64,000 bases of DNA, taken from positions 1 to 64,000 of the forward strand of contig DATFYE010000083.1 in assembly GCA_035315185.1 (NCBI GenBank). The letters are read 5' to 3'. Positions 49,516-58,675 of this stretch are shown here, piece after piece (the stretch's first letter is position 1; every line of letters starts with the position of its first letter). The notes below the pieces were generated by a model, which saw nothing but the letters and a program-made list of their open reading frames with translations, was not told the DNA's origin and did no database searches. Source of the stretch: JADGQN01 sp035315185. GTDB taxonomy: Bacteria; Desulfobacterota; Syntrophorhabdia; Syntrophorhabdales; WCHB1-27. The position numbers and the translations under genes were made by a program.

Positions 49516-50817
49516 ATGAGTATCGCCTTCATCAGCCTGATCATCATCGTGCTCTTGTTTGCCCTGTTCCTCCTGGGCCTCGGCATCGGCATTTCCATGG
49601 CCGTGGCGGGCTTCATCGGATTCGCCTGGATCGTCAACCTTAACGCGGCCCTGAGTCTTGTCGCCAACGACACCTACTCCATATTTTCGTCTTACGGCTT
49701 CACCGTCATTCCCCTCTTTGTCCTCATGGGGCAGGTAGGCGTCGGAGCGGGAATGGCGAAAAGTCTCTATGATTCGGCGTACAAGTTCATCGGCCATGTC
49801 TCGGGCGGGCTTGCCATCGGCACGGTAATGGCGGGCACAGCGTTCAAGGCGATCTGCGGCTCTACGACGGCGACAACGGCGACCTTCGCGACCATCGCCG
49901 TTCCCGAGATGGACCGGTACGGTTACGACAAGAGGCTCTCGACGGGGATCGTCGCGACCATAGGGACCCTCGGTTCCGTCTTCCCGCCGAGTGTCGTCCT
50001 CGTCATCTACGGCCTCCTCACGGAGACGTCCATCGGCAGGCTTTTCCTGGCCGGCATGGTGCCCGGCCTGATGATCGCCTTCTCCTTCGTGATCACCCTC
50101 TTCGGCTGGTGCAAGATCAACCCCAAGCTCGGCCCTCGGGGCGAAAGGTCATCATGGACCGCCCGCTTCAAGTCGCTCCTGCCTGTCCTGTGGGTGGTGG
50201 GGATTTTTCTTCTCGTCGTCGGCGGACTCATGATGGGCTTCTTCACGCCGACCGAGGCGGGCAGCGTAGGGACGGCCGCTGTTCTTGTCCTTGCCGTCGT
50301 AAAGAGAGACATCACGTTCGCACGATTCGTCGCCTCCGTCAAAGACTCTCTGGTGATCGCCTGCATGGTCTTCATGCTACTCGCGGGGGCCACCATTCTG
50401 GGCCATTTCTTCGCGGTCACCAAGATGCCCGTCATCGCGGGGGAGTGGCTCACCCATTTGCCGGTCCATCGCACGGTCATCATGATCATCATCATCCTGA
50501 TCTACCTCATCGGCGGCTCCTTCATCGAAGACCTCGCCTTCCTCATCCTGGTGACGCCGATCTTTCTCCCCATCGTGCTGAAGCTGGGCTACGACCCGGT
50601 CTGGTTCGGGATCGTCGTCAGCGTGACCTGCATGATCGGGATTATCATTCCGCCCATGGCGGTCAACGTGTTCGTCGTCTCGGGCATCACCAAGGTCCCG
50701 ATCAGCACCATCTACAAGGGGTGCTACCCGTACATCGTGGGGATGTCGATATGCCTTTTGATCATCGTCTTCTTTCCGGAAATCGCCCTCTGGCTGCCGC
50801 GGCTCTTGATAAAGTGA
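49516..50817 (+). CDS. dctM: TRAP transporter large membrane subunit (DctM family)
   Basis: The 433-residue protein has 12 membrane segments. DctM features include P-L-F-V-L-M-G-Q, G-T-A-F-K-A-I-C-G-S-T-T-A-T-T-A-T, P-S-V-V-L-V-I-Y-G and I-I-P-P-M-A-V-N-V-F-V. It forms the translocation channel with DctQ and uses the ion gradient for uptake. GGGGAAGAAAGG precedes the ATG. Confidence 0.93.
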   Translation: MSIAFISLIIIVLLFALFLLGLGIGISMAVAGFIGFAWIVNLNAALSLVANDTYSIFSSYGFTVIPLFVLMGQVGVGAGMAKSLYDSAYKFIGHVSGGLAIGTVMAGTAFKAICGSTTATTATFATIAVPEMDRYGYDKRLSTGIVATIGTLGSVFPPSVVLVIYGLLTETSIGRLFLAGMVPGLMIAFSFVITLFGWCKINPKLGPRGERSSWTARFKSLLPVLWVVGIFLLVVGGLMMGFFTPTEAGSVGTAAVLVLAVVKRDITFARFVASVKDSLVIACMVFMLLAGATILGHFFAVTKMPVIAGEWLTHLPVHRTVIMIIIILIYLIGGSFIEDLAFLILVTPIFLPIVLKLGYDPVWFGIVVSVTCMIGIIIPPMAVNVFVVSGITKVPISTIYKGCYPYIVGMSICLLIIVFFPEIALWLPRLLIK

Positions 50818-50857
50818 CGGAGGCGAACTTGCCGTTTTTATGCGACAGGTAACCACC

Positions 50858-51469
50858 ATGGATCTCGAAAAGCTGAAGGCGAAGGTAAATCCCCGGTTTA
50901 CGGCCCTTCTCACGATCGATATGCAGCGGGACTACTGCTGTCCCGGAGGAATCCTCGGCAGGATGGGCTTCAACATAGAGGCCGCGGCAAGGCTCGGGCC
51001 GAGGCTTAATGCCTTCGTGAGCAGGACGCGGGAGGTGGTGAGCCGGACGATACATATAAAGATGGAGCTGAACCCGAATCTCCGGTCGCCTGCCCTCGCC
51101 GAGCAGTACGAGCGGTGCGGCCTCCAGAGGAAACTCGAACCCGCTTTCTCGGAGTTTTACGGTGTGACGCCCGCGGCCTCCGACATCGTCATACCCAAGT
51201 ACCGATACTCGGCGTTCGTTTCGACGTATCTCGACCAGTGCCTCCGCTCGGCGGAGATCAAGACCCTGGTGCTCACGGGACTGGCCACGAACGTCTGCCT
51301 GGAGTCGACCGCCAGGGATGGGTTCATGCGGGATTACCACATAGTCGTCCCCGCCGACATGACGGAGGCAACCAGCGTCGAGGCGAAGAAGGCTGCCCTT
51401 TTCAACATCGACACGTTTTTCGGCGAAGTCGTGGATTCCGGCGCCCTCCTCCGCTGCTGGGGATGCTAA
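50858..51469 (+). CDS. Isochorismatase-like cysteine hydrolase
   Basis: From ATG 50858 (ACAGGTAACC upstream) the protein has 203 residues; ATG 50840 is an alternative. The catalytic triad is visible: Asp in L-T-I-D-M-Q-R-D-Y, Lys in I-P-K-Y-R-Y-S-A-F and Cys in L-A-T-N-V-C-L-E-S-T-A-R-D-G. The last motif fits amidohydrolases such as N-carbamoylsarcosine amidase, nicotinamidase or peroxyureidoacrylate amidase (RutB) rather than true isochorismatase. It is in the TRAP operon and probably acts on the imported compound or a product of it. Confidence 0.88.
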   Translation: MDLEKLKAKVNPRFTALLTIDMQRDYCCPGGILGRMGFNIEAAARLGPRLNAFVSRTREVVSRTIHIKMELNPNLRSPALAEQYERCGLQRKLEPAFSEFYGVTPAASDIVIPKYRYSAFVSTYLDQCLRSAEIKTLVLTGLATNVCLESTARDGFMRDYHIVVPADMTEATSVEAKKAALFNIDTFFGEVVDSGALLRCWGC

Positions 51470-51637
51470 AGGCGAGCGGTGCGGGGAAACCGGAAGGACG
51501 TCTCGCCGATCGTCGGCGAAACATTAGTTGACAAAGTTCCCGACGCAAGAGATGATTCACGAAGCCGAACGCTTTTTTTGGCGCCGGCGCGGCATTGGCC
51601 ACGAGCCGATCCCACTTAAGAAAGGAGGAACGAGGCA

Positions 51638-53296
51638 ATGAGCGATCCAAAATTCGAGATGATGTTCTGGGAAGGTTATCCCCCGAGCCGTGGCGGGTAC
51701 CCCGGATTCAAGCCCCGCGCGGAAAAGGCGAGAGGAATGATCATCGAGCGCGATGTCGGCGTCTCGATGTCGGACGGCGTAAAGATATACATCGATCTCT
51801 TTCGTCCCGAGAAGGAAGGGAAATACCCTGTCCTTATTTCCTGGGGGCCTTACGGGAAGAAGACCAGGTCTCCCATTTACCCGCTGATCGCCGACGTGAG
51901 GCATGATATCTCCGAATATACCAACTTTGAAGCGGCCGATCCTGTTTATTGGTGCGGGAAGGGCTATATTATCATCAATCCCGATCCTCGCGGCTCCTGG
52001 AATTCAGAAGGAGACCTGACGTTTTTTAGCGATCAGGAAGCGAGAGACTGCGCCGACCTGATCGAGTGGGCCGGTACCCAGAGCTGGAGCAACGGCAAAG
52101 TCGGCATGTACGGCGTCTCCTACCTCGCGTGGAGCCAGTGGCGAGTGGCGGCGCTCAATCCACCACACCTGGCGGCAATCAATCCTTGGGAGGGAGTGAG
52201 CGATTTTTACCGGGAGCTCTGCTTCCATGGCGGCATCCCGGAGACGACATTCTTACCCCGCTTGAGGGGTCTGTGGTCCCATACGACCACCCGTGTAGAG
52301 GATTTTGTGGGGATGGCTCTCAGGCATCCGTTGTTCGATGACTACTGGGCCAGCAAGAACGCTGATCTATCAAAGATCACGGTGCCGGCGTTCGTCGTTG
52401 CGAGTTGGAGTGACCACGGCCTGCATTCGCGCGGCACTCTGGAAGGGTTTAAACAGATCGCTTCCAAGGACAAGTGGCTCATGGTCCACGGTAGAAAGAA
52501 GTGGAATACTTTTCACGAACAAGAGAACCTGAACAAGCAGCAACAGTTTTTCGATAGGTTTTTAAAAGGCATCGATAGCGAAGTAAAGAACTGGCCGAGG
52601 GTGATGCTCGAGACCAGAAGGCGATATGGTGTAGGAACTTTCAGGAACGAAAACGAATGGCCATTGGCCCGTACCCAATACACGAAGCTGTTCCTGAACG
52701 GGGGCGACGGAACCTTGAGCGAGTCTCCGGTCGGTAACGAAGCACAGGTCCGTTATAACGTGAGCGATACCTATGATGGTAAAGTAGAGAATGCACAGTT
52801 TGATTTCAAGGTCGACAAGAGGACCGAGCTTACGGGGCATATGAAGCTGAAGCTTTGGGTGGAAGCGGTGGGCAGCGAGGACATGGACCTGTTCGTGGCA
52901 ATACACAAAATCGATACTTCTGGGAAGACTGTTCCTTTCGCGTTCCTCTGGGTCCATGATGACGGTCCCGTTGCTCTGGGGTGGCTGCGGGTCTCCCATC
53001 GTGAACTCGATGAAAGTAAGTCAACACCTTACCAGCCCTTCCACAAGCACGAGAGAGAGATAAAGCTCAAGCCCGGCGAAATAGTTCCCGTGGAGATTGA
53101 AATATGGGCCTCGAGCACCCTTTTCGAGAAGGGCGAGAAGCTTCGGGTGGTGATACAGGGCAGCGATATTTGTATGTACCCCGGACAAGGGGCTACCTAT
53201 GGGCATATGACGTCTGTAAACCGGGGGGCACACGTAATCCATACAGGAGGCACCTACGATTCTCATCTTCTTGTGCCGGTAATTCCTCCTGGTTGA
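51638..53296 (+). CDS. CocE/NonD-family hydrolase (X-Pro dipeptidyl-peptidase S15 fold)
   Basis: The 552-residue serine hydrolase has the nucleophile elbow G-M-Y-G-V-S-Y (Ser161), a W-S-D-H acid segment and a C-terminal jelly-roll (about 340-550, V-E-I-E-I-W-A-S-S and R-V-V-I-Q-G-S-D). Relatives include cocaine esterase and glutaryl-7-ACA acylase, which cleave esters or amides of aromatic acids. AAAGGAGG precedes ATG. Base composition is lower in GC than the TRAP block, so it may not share its origin. A terminator follows. Confidence 0.87.
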   Translation: MSDPKFEMMFWEGYPPSRGGYPGFKPRAEKARGMIIERDVGVSMSDGVKIYIDLFRPEKEGKYPVLISWGPYGKKTRSPIYPLIADVRHDISEYTNFEAADPVYWCGKGYIIINPDPRGSWNSEGDLTFFSDQEARDCADLIEWAGTQSWSNGKVGMYGVSYLAWSQWRVAALNPPHLAAINPWEGVSDFYRELCFHGGIPETTFLPRLRGLWSHTTTRVEDFVGMALRHPLFDDYWASKNADLSKITVPAFVVASWSDHGLHSRGTLEGFKQIASKDKWLMVHGRKKWNTFHEQENLNKQQQFFDRFLKGIDSEVKNWPRVMLETRRRYGVGTFRNENEWPLARTQYTKLFLNGGDGTLSESPVGNEAQVRYNVSDTYDGKVENAQFDFKVDKRTELTGHMKLKLWVEAVGSEDMDLFVAIHKIDTSGKTVPFAFLWVHDDGPVALGWLRVSHRELDESKSTPYQPFHKHEREIKLKPGEIVPVEIEIWASSTLFEKGEKLRVVIQGSDICMYPGQGATYGHMTSVNRGAHVIHTGGTYDSHLLVPVIPPG

Positions 53297-53327
53297 ACCC
53301 GTATCGCCATATGTGAGCACAGTCTCG

Positions 53328-53381
53328 GAGGGGCGGCACATTTTTTTAAAGAGCATCAGAGGATGCTTTTTGTCGCCCCTC
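53328..53381 (+). terminator. Nested hairpin terminator after the CocE-type gene
   Basis: An outer GAGGGGCG (53328-53335) / CGCCCCTC (53374-53381) pair surrounds an inner AGCATC / GATGCT stem followed by five T (53352-53371). The inner hairpin is the likely terminator. Confidence 0.68.
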
Positions 53382-53979
53382 TATGACACCTCTCCTTATC
53401 GGCCCTCCATGACATTTTGACAGACATATCGGGAAAGAGGGAGAACCTTTTGAGGACGGGGGTGGCCAGTTTGAGGCGGTTCCGGTCAAGTTGTCAGAAT
53501 TGGTAGCCAAAAGAACACGCCTCTATCCGGATAGTAGCACAGGCAGATGCCTCGCTTCCTGGCTGGTAAAGTCTGATTGGAAGACTGAAAAGTAAACACT
53601 GTCGGGGGAGCTGTTCCTTCGGGAATAGCCCCCTGGCAGACGTCACAGTTCAAGAGAAGCCCGGAATCATGCATTGCCACTTGTATTCTTCACTATCTGA
53701 GACCTCTCTCAATCTGACGAATCCAGGAAGGTAAGACTGAGGGCAGCGAGATCCCTTCGTCTACCTGCTACTGTTGCACAAGTCGAGACGAAAGAAGCGC
53801 AACATTACGAACTGGAAGGAAGATCCCCGTGGCCTCGCGTGGTAGATGGAGGACGCAACGTCTTCAGCTACCTCGCCGGACCTAAAGCATTAAGCTGTTC
53901 TACCGACAAGAAAGAGACCGTTGGGGGATTGTCTCGACGCCACTTCCAGCAGATAATTAGAGAAAGGCGCGAGGAAAAA
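53382..53979. other. 600-bp stretch with hairpin, upstream of the sigma factor
   Basis: No convincing gene. A stem GGGGGAGCTGTTCC / GGGAATAGCCCCC (about 53601-53631) has no T-run. The reading frame of the sigma factor is open back to 53839, but the extra residues do not look like sigma factor. The sigma-factor promoter should lie here. Confidence 0.45.
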
Positions 53980-55200
53980 GTGAAATCGGCCGTAAACGAT
54001 ACCCTAGAGGATAGTCAAGAGATGATGATCCCGTTCGAGGACAGAGAACCGGTTGCTCATGAAGGGCCTTTGGAAGACGAACCGGAAGATGTTGATGACG
54101 ATGAACTGAAAGACCACGTCCAGCAGTATATGAAACAGTTAGGCAAGACCCCACTACTCACCGGAGAAGGAGAGAAAGAAATCGCCCTGCGTATTGAGGA
54201 GGCGAGAAGAGAGCTGGAGGATATCGGCCGTTCCCTTCCTTTCGCGGCGCAGGAGCTTTTGAATATTCTTTCCCGGTCAAGGATGGTCTCCGACCAGAGG
54301 GACGGAGGCAAGAGCGATGAGCGGGTCGCGACGCTTGAAAACCCGAAGCAGGCCCAGAATCAGACAGGGAACCGTGAACAAAGCGACCAATCCGGGGCCG
54401 ACCTCAGCCGACTCATCGCAGAGATGAAGGCGAGCATCCCCACAACCGAGTTGAAGCAGCTTGTTGAGCGGATCAAGCGGGCAAAGAAGCAATATGTCGA
54501 AGCAAGGAACGTGCTCACCAAAGCGAACCTCAGACTGGTCGTAACCATGGCAAAAAAGTACATGAACCGCGGCCTTTCCTTTCCCGACCTCGTGCAGGAG
54601 GGGAATGTGGGGCTCATGAAAGCGGCGGAGAAGTTCGACGGTAGGATGGGCTACCGGTTCAGTACCTATGCTGTATGGTGGATAAGCCAGGCCATGAGAA
54701 GGGCGATCGGCGAGCAGACGAGAACTATTCACATACCAGCTCACATGATCGAGACGGTCCAGCAGGTCACACAGGTCTCTCACAAACTCGCGCAGGATCT
54801 CGGAAGGGAGCCCCTCCCTCATCAAATCGCCAAAGAAATGGGTCTTTCCGTCAAGAAGATCAGAGAAGTCCTCCATATTACCCACGAACCTATCTCCCTG
54901 GAAACCACTGCCGGCGATGAGGGCGGGCGTCTGGTTGACCTCCTCGAGGACAAGAACGCGACCGATCCCCAGGGCCCTGCTCTATTGCACGACCTCGCCG
55001 AAGAGCTGAACAAGGCCCTCGCAACCCTCACCACGAGAGAGGAGAAGTTGATCAGGATGAGGTTCGGTATCGGGGAAAAGTCCTTTCATACCCTCGAACA
55101 GGTGGCGCAGACCTTCGGCCTGACGAGAGAGAGGGTACGACAGATAGAGGGGAAGGCGCTGAGTAAACTGCGGCATCACGCAAAGGCGTTGGAGGCCTAA
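53980..55200 (+). CDS. RpoD-like sigma-70 family RNA polymerase sigma factor
   Basis: GTG 53980, with CGAGGAAAAA upstream, gives 406 residues. Region 1.2 (D-H-V-Q-Q-Y-M-K-Q-L-G), a long acidic spacer, region 2 (N-L-R-L-V-V-T-M-A-K-K-Y, F-S-T-Y-A-V-W-W-I), region 3, and region 4 (F-G-L-T-R-E-R-V-R-Q-I-E) are all present. There is no region 1.1. This fits a primary-like or group 2 sigma factor; the length is less than a typical RpoD (about 600). An in-frame GTG at 53839 would add 47 non-typical residues. Confidence 0.85.
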   Translation: MKSAVNDTLEDSQEMMIPFEDREPVAHEGPLEDEPEDVDDDELKDHVQQYMKQLGKTPLLTGEGEKEIALRIEEARRELEDIGRSLPFAAQELLNILSRSRMVSDQRDGGKSDERVATLENPKQAQNQTGNREQSDQSGADLSRLIAEMKASIPTTELKQLVERIKRAKKQYVEARNVLTKANLRLVVTMAKKYMNRGLSFPDLVQEGNVGLMKAAEKFDGRMGYRFSTYAVWWISQAMRRAIGEQTRTIHIPAHMIETVQQVTQVSHKLAQDLGREPLPHQIAKEMGLSVKKIREVLHITHEPISLETTAGDEGGRLVDLLEDKNATDPQGPALLHDLAEELNKALATLTTREEKLIRMRFGIGEKSFHTLEQVAQTFGLTRERVRQIEGKALSKLRHHAKALEA

Positions 55201-55388
55201 GGGCTGTACCGCCACGTGGACCATGACGACCAGAGTGATAGTTATGCGGACGTGACTTTTCATCCAGCTCGCTGAAGCGAGGATTTCCGGATGTTCGATC
55301 AACTGTGGACATCAGAATATCAAGACTTCAGGAAGCCGCGAAATTCGGGCAGCTCGCGTGTTCACCTGGAAAAGCATGGTCCAGTACC

Positions 55389-56510
55389 TTATTTGGGAGC
55401 CAACAGACGGTCTAGCTTCGATCTTACCTGCATGCCGACCAGTTTGACCATACGTATCTTGCCGCGGGTTTTCATCATCTTGATAGAAGTCTCGATGATG
55501 TCCTTTGGTACATACGATTGTTCCGCCTTACGCACTAGAGAGATGGAATTAGTGGGACACGTGCTGACACAGAGTCCACAGCCGATGCATCGATCAAGGT
55601 TCGGTACCGCCTTCTCCTCGTTCATAGAAACAGCGTCCATCTGACAGCGCTTTACGCAGGCGCCACAGCCCTTGCAGGTTTCAGTGGCGAGGTGTGCGAG
55701 AAAGGGGCTCGACACCAGACTGGCCGGCTTACGGTCTCGCTTGAGACTCCGGAGCACACCGCAGCAGCAGCCGCAGCACGTGCAGATAAAAAGGGGATCC
55801 TTGGCATTGGCCGGCTGCAGCACCAGCCCGGCCTTCTCTGCCCGGTGGAGGATTTCGAGGGCCTCTTCACGACTGATGGCCCGGCCACGGCCAGTGCGCA
55901 CGACGCTCTCCGCGGCCATGCCAAGAGTCAGGCAGCTCTCCACGGGCTTGTCGCAACCCTTGCCCAAAATGTGATGCTCCTGCCGGCAGATACAATTGGA
56001 GACGGCGAAGCTCTCCTTGGCCCGTACCAACTCCTCGGCCTGCTCATAGGGCATAACTTCGTTCCTGACGCTGATGCTCTTGTTCACGGGGATCGTGCGC
56101 AGTTGGGGGGCCTTCCGCCAGGAGTTGAGGTCGAACAAGGTGGGCAGGTATTCTTCGAAGTCCTGCACAAGCTCCCGGTCGAGCGTGTTCACCTGGGCCT
56201 CCCAGAAGCCCACGACGAACTGCTGCGCCATATAGAGGGGCGGCTCACCCTTGCGCCGGATCCCAAGGATTAGGCCCTTCTTGTCCAACTCTTCCAACCG
56301 CCGGGCAGCTTCCTCGACCGTAATCCGGGCTCTGCGAGCTATTACCCGTGGTTCCTCCGGAATGAGCGTTAGATAGAGCGCAAGTTCAGCATCCTCTTGG
56401 GTGAACAGGCGTCGTAGAATCCGCAGTTCCACACCGCTCCCGGTCTTTGGGAAACCCGCGGGCAAGCGATCCAAATGTTTAGCCAGCTTCTGATAAACAT
56501 CTGCTCCCAT
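55389..56510 (-). CDS. Fe-S protein with winged-helix-like N-terminus and 2x[4Fe-4S] ferredoxin domain
   Basis: ATG 56510 is set by AAAGGAGGT eight nt upstream; the protein has 373 residues. Residues about 40-100 look like a helix-turn-helix (V-I-A-R-R-A-R-I-T-V-E-E-A-A-R-R-L-E-E-L). A Cys-rich middle holds C-I-C-R-Q...G-K-G-C...E-S-C and C-T-C-C-G-C-C-C. The C-terminus has two ferredoxin motifs, C-K-G-C-G-A-C-V-K-R-C and C-I-G-C-G-L-C-V-S-T-C-P. I recall this layout as common in Desulfobacterota; it may be an electron carrier or redox sensor. Confidence 0.78.
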   Translation of the reverse strand: MGADVYQKLAKHLDRLPAGFPKTGSGVELRILRRLFTQEDAELALYLTLIPEEPRVIARRARITVEEAARRLEELDKKGLILGIRRKGEPPLYMAQQFVVGFWEAQVNTLDRELVQDFEEYLPTLFDLNSWRKAPQLRTIPVNKSISVRNEVMPYEQAEELVRAKESFAVSNCICRQEHHILGKGCDKPVESCLTLGMAAESVVRTGRGRAISREEALEILHRAEKAGLVLQPANAKDPLFICTCCGCCCGVLRSLKRDRKPASLVSSPFLAHLATETCKGCGACVKRCQMDAVSMNEEKAVPNLDRCIGCGLCVSTCPTNSISLVRKAEQSYVPKDIIETSIKMMKTRGKIRMVKLVGMQVRSKLDRLLAPK

Positions 56511-56751
56511 AACAATGACCTCCTTTCTCAAAAGAGAACACCGCAAGCTTCTTGGTTCCCGATCTCATCTTCGAACCTATTTGTTCTAAGAATACGACGG
56601 GTACACGGTTTGTAAATCTGCAGAGGCCGCAGGAAACTTCGTGTTTCAGGATTTCAATTGGTAATCTTCGATTTCTTAGGAGCAAGGGGCATTTTTTGCG
56701 CCTTTCAGCAAGAAGTAGGAAAAGTATCCTGCAGTGAATGAACATGTGCCG

Positions 56752-57381
56752 TCAACGGCCCATTCCCATTCCAGAGCCGCCCCGTGAGCCCCGCCCTCCT
56801 GTTGGCCGCTGATCCGACTGGGAAGTATCCTTCTTGCATTCGCCAAGAGAGCCTGCCCCGCATTTCTTTCCATCGGGCCAGATTGCACCGGAGAAATCGG
56901 CACTGGAAATGTTGGCCCCCGAGAGGTCCGCGTTCGACAGGTCCGCACCGGACAGTCTTGCATGAGACAGATCGGCATTCGATAGTACGGCCTTGGGCAA
57001 ATTGGCATGAGAAAGGTTGGCGCCTGACAGGTTGGCACCACGGAGTTGAGCATCGGGTAGATCCGCACCCGAAAGATCAGCTCCGGAGAGGTTAGCATTG
57101 GTGAGCTTGGCGCGGGGCAGGTAAGCATTCCGCAGGATGGTGTTAGACAATTTTGTATCCGACAGGTTGGCGTCGGGTAATCTGGCACCGATAAGTTTCT
57201 TGCCGGACAAATCGGCAGCGGCCAGATCGGCTTGAGACAGGTCGCAGAACAGGCACTGCCCCGTTGCCGCAAGCTTGTCCAGATCTTCCTGCTTAAACCC
57301 GTAGGACCTGCCGGAACCAAGAAGCAACCCGACAAGGGCAAAACCGAGGATGGGAAGGACGCTCCTTTTCTTCATCACCAT
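56752..57381 (-). CDS. Secreted pentapeptide-repeat protein
   Basis: The 209-residue protein has a signal peptide (V-L-P-I-L-G-F-A-L-V-G-L-L-L) and about 24 pentapeptide repeats of A-(D/N)-L-S-x from residue 47 to 168, giving a right-handed beta-helix. C43 and C46 before the repeats, C175 and C182 after them, and a Gly-rich tail are extra. The function of exported members is unknown. ATG two codons later is equally possible as a start. Confidence 0.82.
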   Translation of the reverse strand: MVMKKRSVLPILGFALVGLLLGSGRSYGFKQEDLDKLAATGQCLFCDLSQADLAAADLSGKKLIGARLPDANLSDTKLSNTILRNAYLPRAKLTNANLSGADLSGADLPDAQLRGANLSGANLSHANLPKAVLSNADLSHARLSGADLSNADLSGANISSADFSGAIWPDGKKCGAGSLGECKKDTSQSDQRPTGGRGSRGGSGMGMGR

Positions 57382-57529
57382 CCGGCATTGTATCTTTTTT
57401 CCATTTCTTGATCAAGACGCTATGCCCAGCTGATCAACTTTCGTAGCATCGTAACAAGAACACCAAGGTTTTCAGGATGATTACCGAGGGCCTAAGACAC
57501 CAATAGCGTTGACGGAGGTGCGACCATGA

Positions 57530-57904
57530 TCAAGGACCTGTGCCTACGCGCCGCGGGCCGTACTGGACAACCGCCACTTCCTCTCCATCGATGAGCACAC
57601 TTCCGACGCGGTGGGTTAGGGAGTCGTTGCCATCAACAGTCACCAACACTTTCCCCTCACCGTGCTCCTGATTGACGGAAACGGTAATCCATGGAAATTC
57701 AGTTCTTACGCTGAAGGTGCACGTAGGCGCGGAAGCTTTAACCTGTACCTCTGCAGTACCGCTGAAGACATCAAAAAAGTGGACAGTGTCCGGAGAGACC
57801 GAGAACGTGCATGAGGCATCCTGGCCGTAAGAGGTGGCGCCCATCACAGTAACGAGGAGCGTGATGCAGAGCACCACCGGTCCATTTCGTCTATTTGGTC
57901 TCAT
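57530..57904 (-). CDS. Secreted BACON-like domain protein
   Basis: ATG 57904 has GGAAGGAG upstream; the protein has 124 residues. A signal peptide ends near S-Y-G-Q. The mature part has C-T-F-S-V-S-P, C-T-F-S-V-R-T-E-F-P-W-I-T-V, and V-L-V-T-V-D-G-N, the pattern of BACON/Ig-like carbohydrate or mucin-binding domains. It is a single domain without an enzyme. Confidence 0.68.
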   Translation of the reverse strand: MRPNRRNGPVVLCITLLVTVMGATSYGQDASCTFSVSPDTVHFFDVFSGTAEVQVKASAPTCTFSVRTEFPWITVSVNQEHGEGKVLVTVDGNDSLTHRVGSVLIDGEEVAVVQYGPRRVGTGP

Positions 57905-57995
57905 ACGTATCTCCTTCCGAAAGGCTGCTCTCAATGGAGCGACCACGATTCTTTTAGTTACTATAGTCGGACTATAAGCACCACGCGTGCTAATA

Positions 57996-58178
57996 TCAAC
58001 CGGGCTTATCTTTTCTGTTCTGTCGCATCTTTTCGCCCTGTCTATGTTCTACCGTGGCTTTCACCATTACCGCCCGTAACAGTCGTCGAAAGAGATAAAG
58101 GGCAAACGTGAAGACTAAGGAAGTAACAAATGACACCGCGCGAGCTATCGGAGACGCCCTCCACTGGGTGCTACTCAT
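57996..58178 (-). CDS. Small single-span protein
   Basis: From ATG 58178 the protein has 60 residues with one hydrophobic span (S-F-V-T-S-L-V-F-T-F-A-L-Y-L-F) and a basic tail. Its ATG overlaps the stop of a small lipoprotein gene, so the two are coupled. The function is unknown. Confidence 0.45.
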   Translation of the reverse strand: MSSTQWRASPIARAVSFVTSLVFTFALYLFRRLLRAVMVKATVEHRQGEKMRQNRKDKPG

Positions 58179-58273
58179 GTATCCGTCAGAGTATTGAAAA
58201 TAAAGAGAGTCCCAACAGACGTACACCCGGTCAATAATAGAGCCGTCAACATCAAAATGATTTCTTTCCTCAT
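58175..58273 (-). CDS. 32-residue small lipoprotein
   Basis: AAAAGGAGG six nt before ATG 58273 leads M-R-K-E-I-I-L-M-L-T-A-L-L-L-T-G-C, a textbook lipoprotein signal with Cys at residue 17. Only 15 residues follow before the stop, which overlaps the next start (ATGA). It could be a lysis- or entericidin-like peptide, or the front of a gene split by a frameshift. Confidence 0.5.
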   Translation of the reverse strand: MRKEIILMLTALLLTGCTSVGTLFIFNTLTDT

Positions 58274-58392
58274 TTTTTCCTCCTTTTGATTTTGTTGTTG
58301 CTATTGGCGTCAAACTTACAATACGCGATGAGCGGTTTATTGAATTTTGTTGCCAAACATACTAATATCCGGAGCCCGTGTTTTCTGAATCT

Positions 58393-58675
58393 CTAACCCA
58401 CCAACTCTCCCAGCATCTTTTTGCACTCATTGATGAAACTCAAGACCTTTTCTCTTATGGCCTCCACTTCGGCCTCGTTATCTGGGCAAAATCTTCGTAG
58501 TCGCTATCCTGACGTTTTCGAAAGCCTTCTTGAAAATTTTGGTCACGTCCGGCCGGATGCTGCCGGTTTTGACAAAGTGGCGGTTAAAGAGGGCAATAGG
58601 CGGCGCGACCAAAGAAACGTTCGTAGTCAGGAACGCTTTATGGTAAAATTTCGCAACACATTTTGTGCTTATCTC
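58393..58675 (-). pseudogene. HEPN-domain gene fragment, frameshifted
   Basis: The minus strand encodes A-K-F-Y-H-K-A-F-L-T-T-N-V, then L-F-N-R-H-F-V-K-T-G-S-I, K-I-F-K-K-A-F-E in one frame; R-Q-D-S-D-Y-E-D-F-A-Q in a second; and D-N-E-A-E-V-E-A-I-R-E-K-V-L-S-F-I in a third. In order these match the C-terminal two thirds of HEPN proteins (F-V-K-T-G...A-F-x-x-R-x-x-x-D-Y-x-D-F). Two frameshifts and a missing N-terminus make it a relic. It is cut off at the start of the glycosyltransferase. Confidence 0.68.

Noticed and set aside
50109..50852. 247-codon plus-strand frame within dctM
   Set aside because: His/Arg/Gly-biased out-of-phase reading of a GC-rich membrane-protein gene.
51569..51596. 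TGGCGCCGGCGCGGCA as a sigma54 promoter for the CocE-type gene
   Set aside because: Spacing fits, but the -24 and -12 contexts are poor and the match is explained by a local GC palindrome.
53486..53680. 64-codon minus-strand frame with several Cys (considered as a second RiPP precursor)
   Set aside because: No leader-like start, no repeated Cys spacing and no ribosome binding site; overlaps a GC-rich hairpin.
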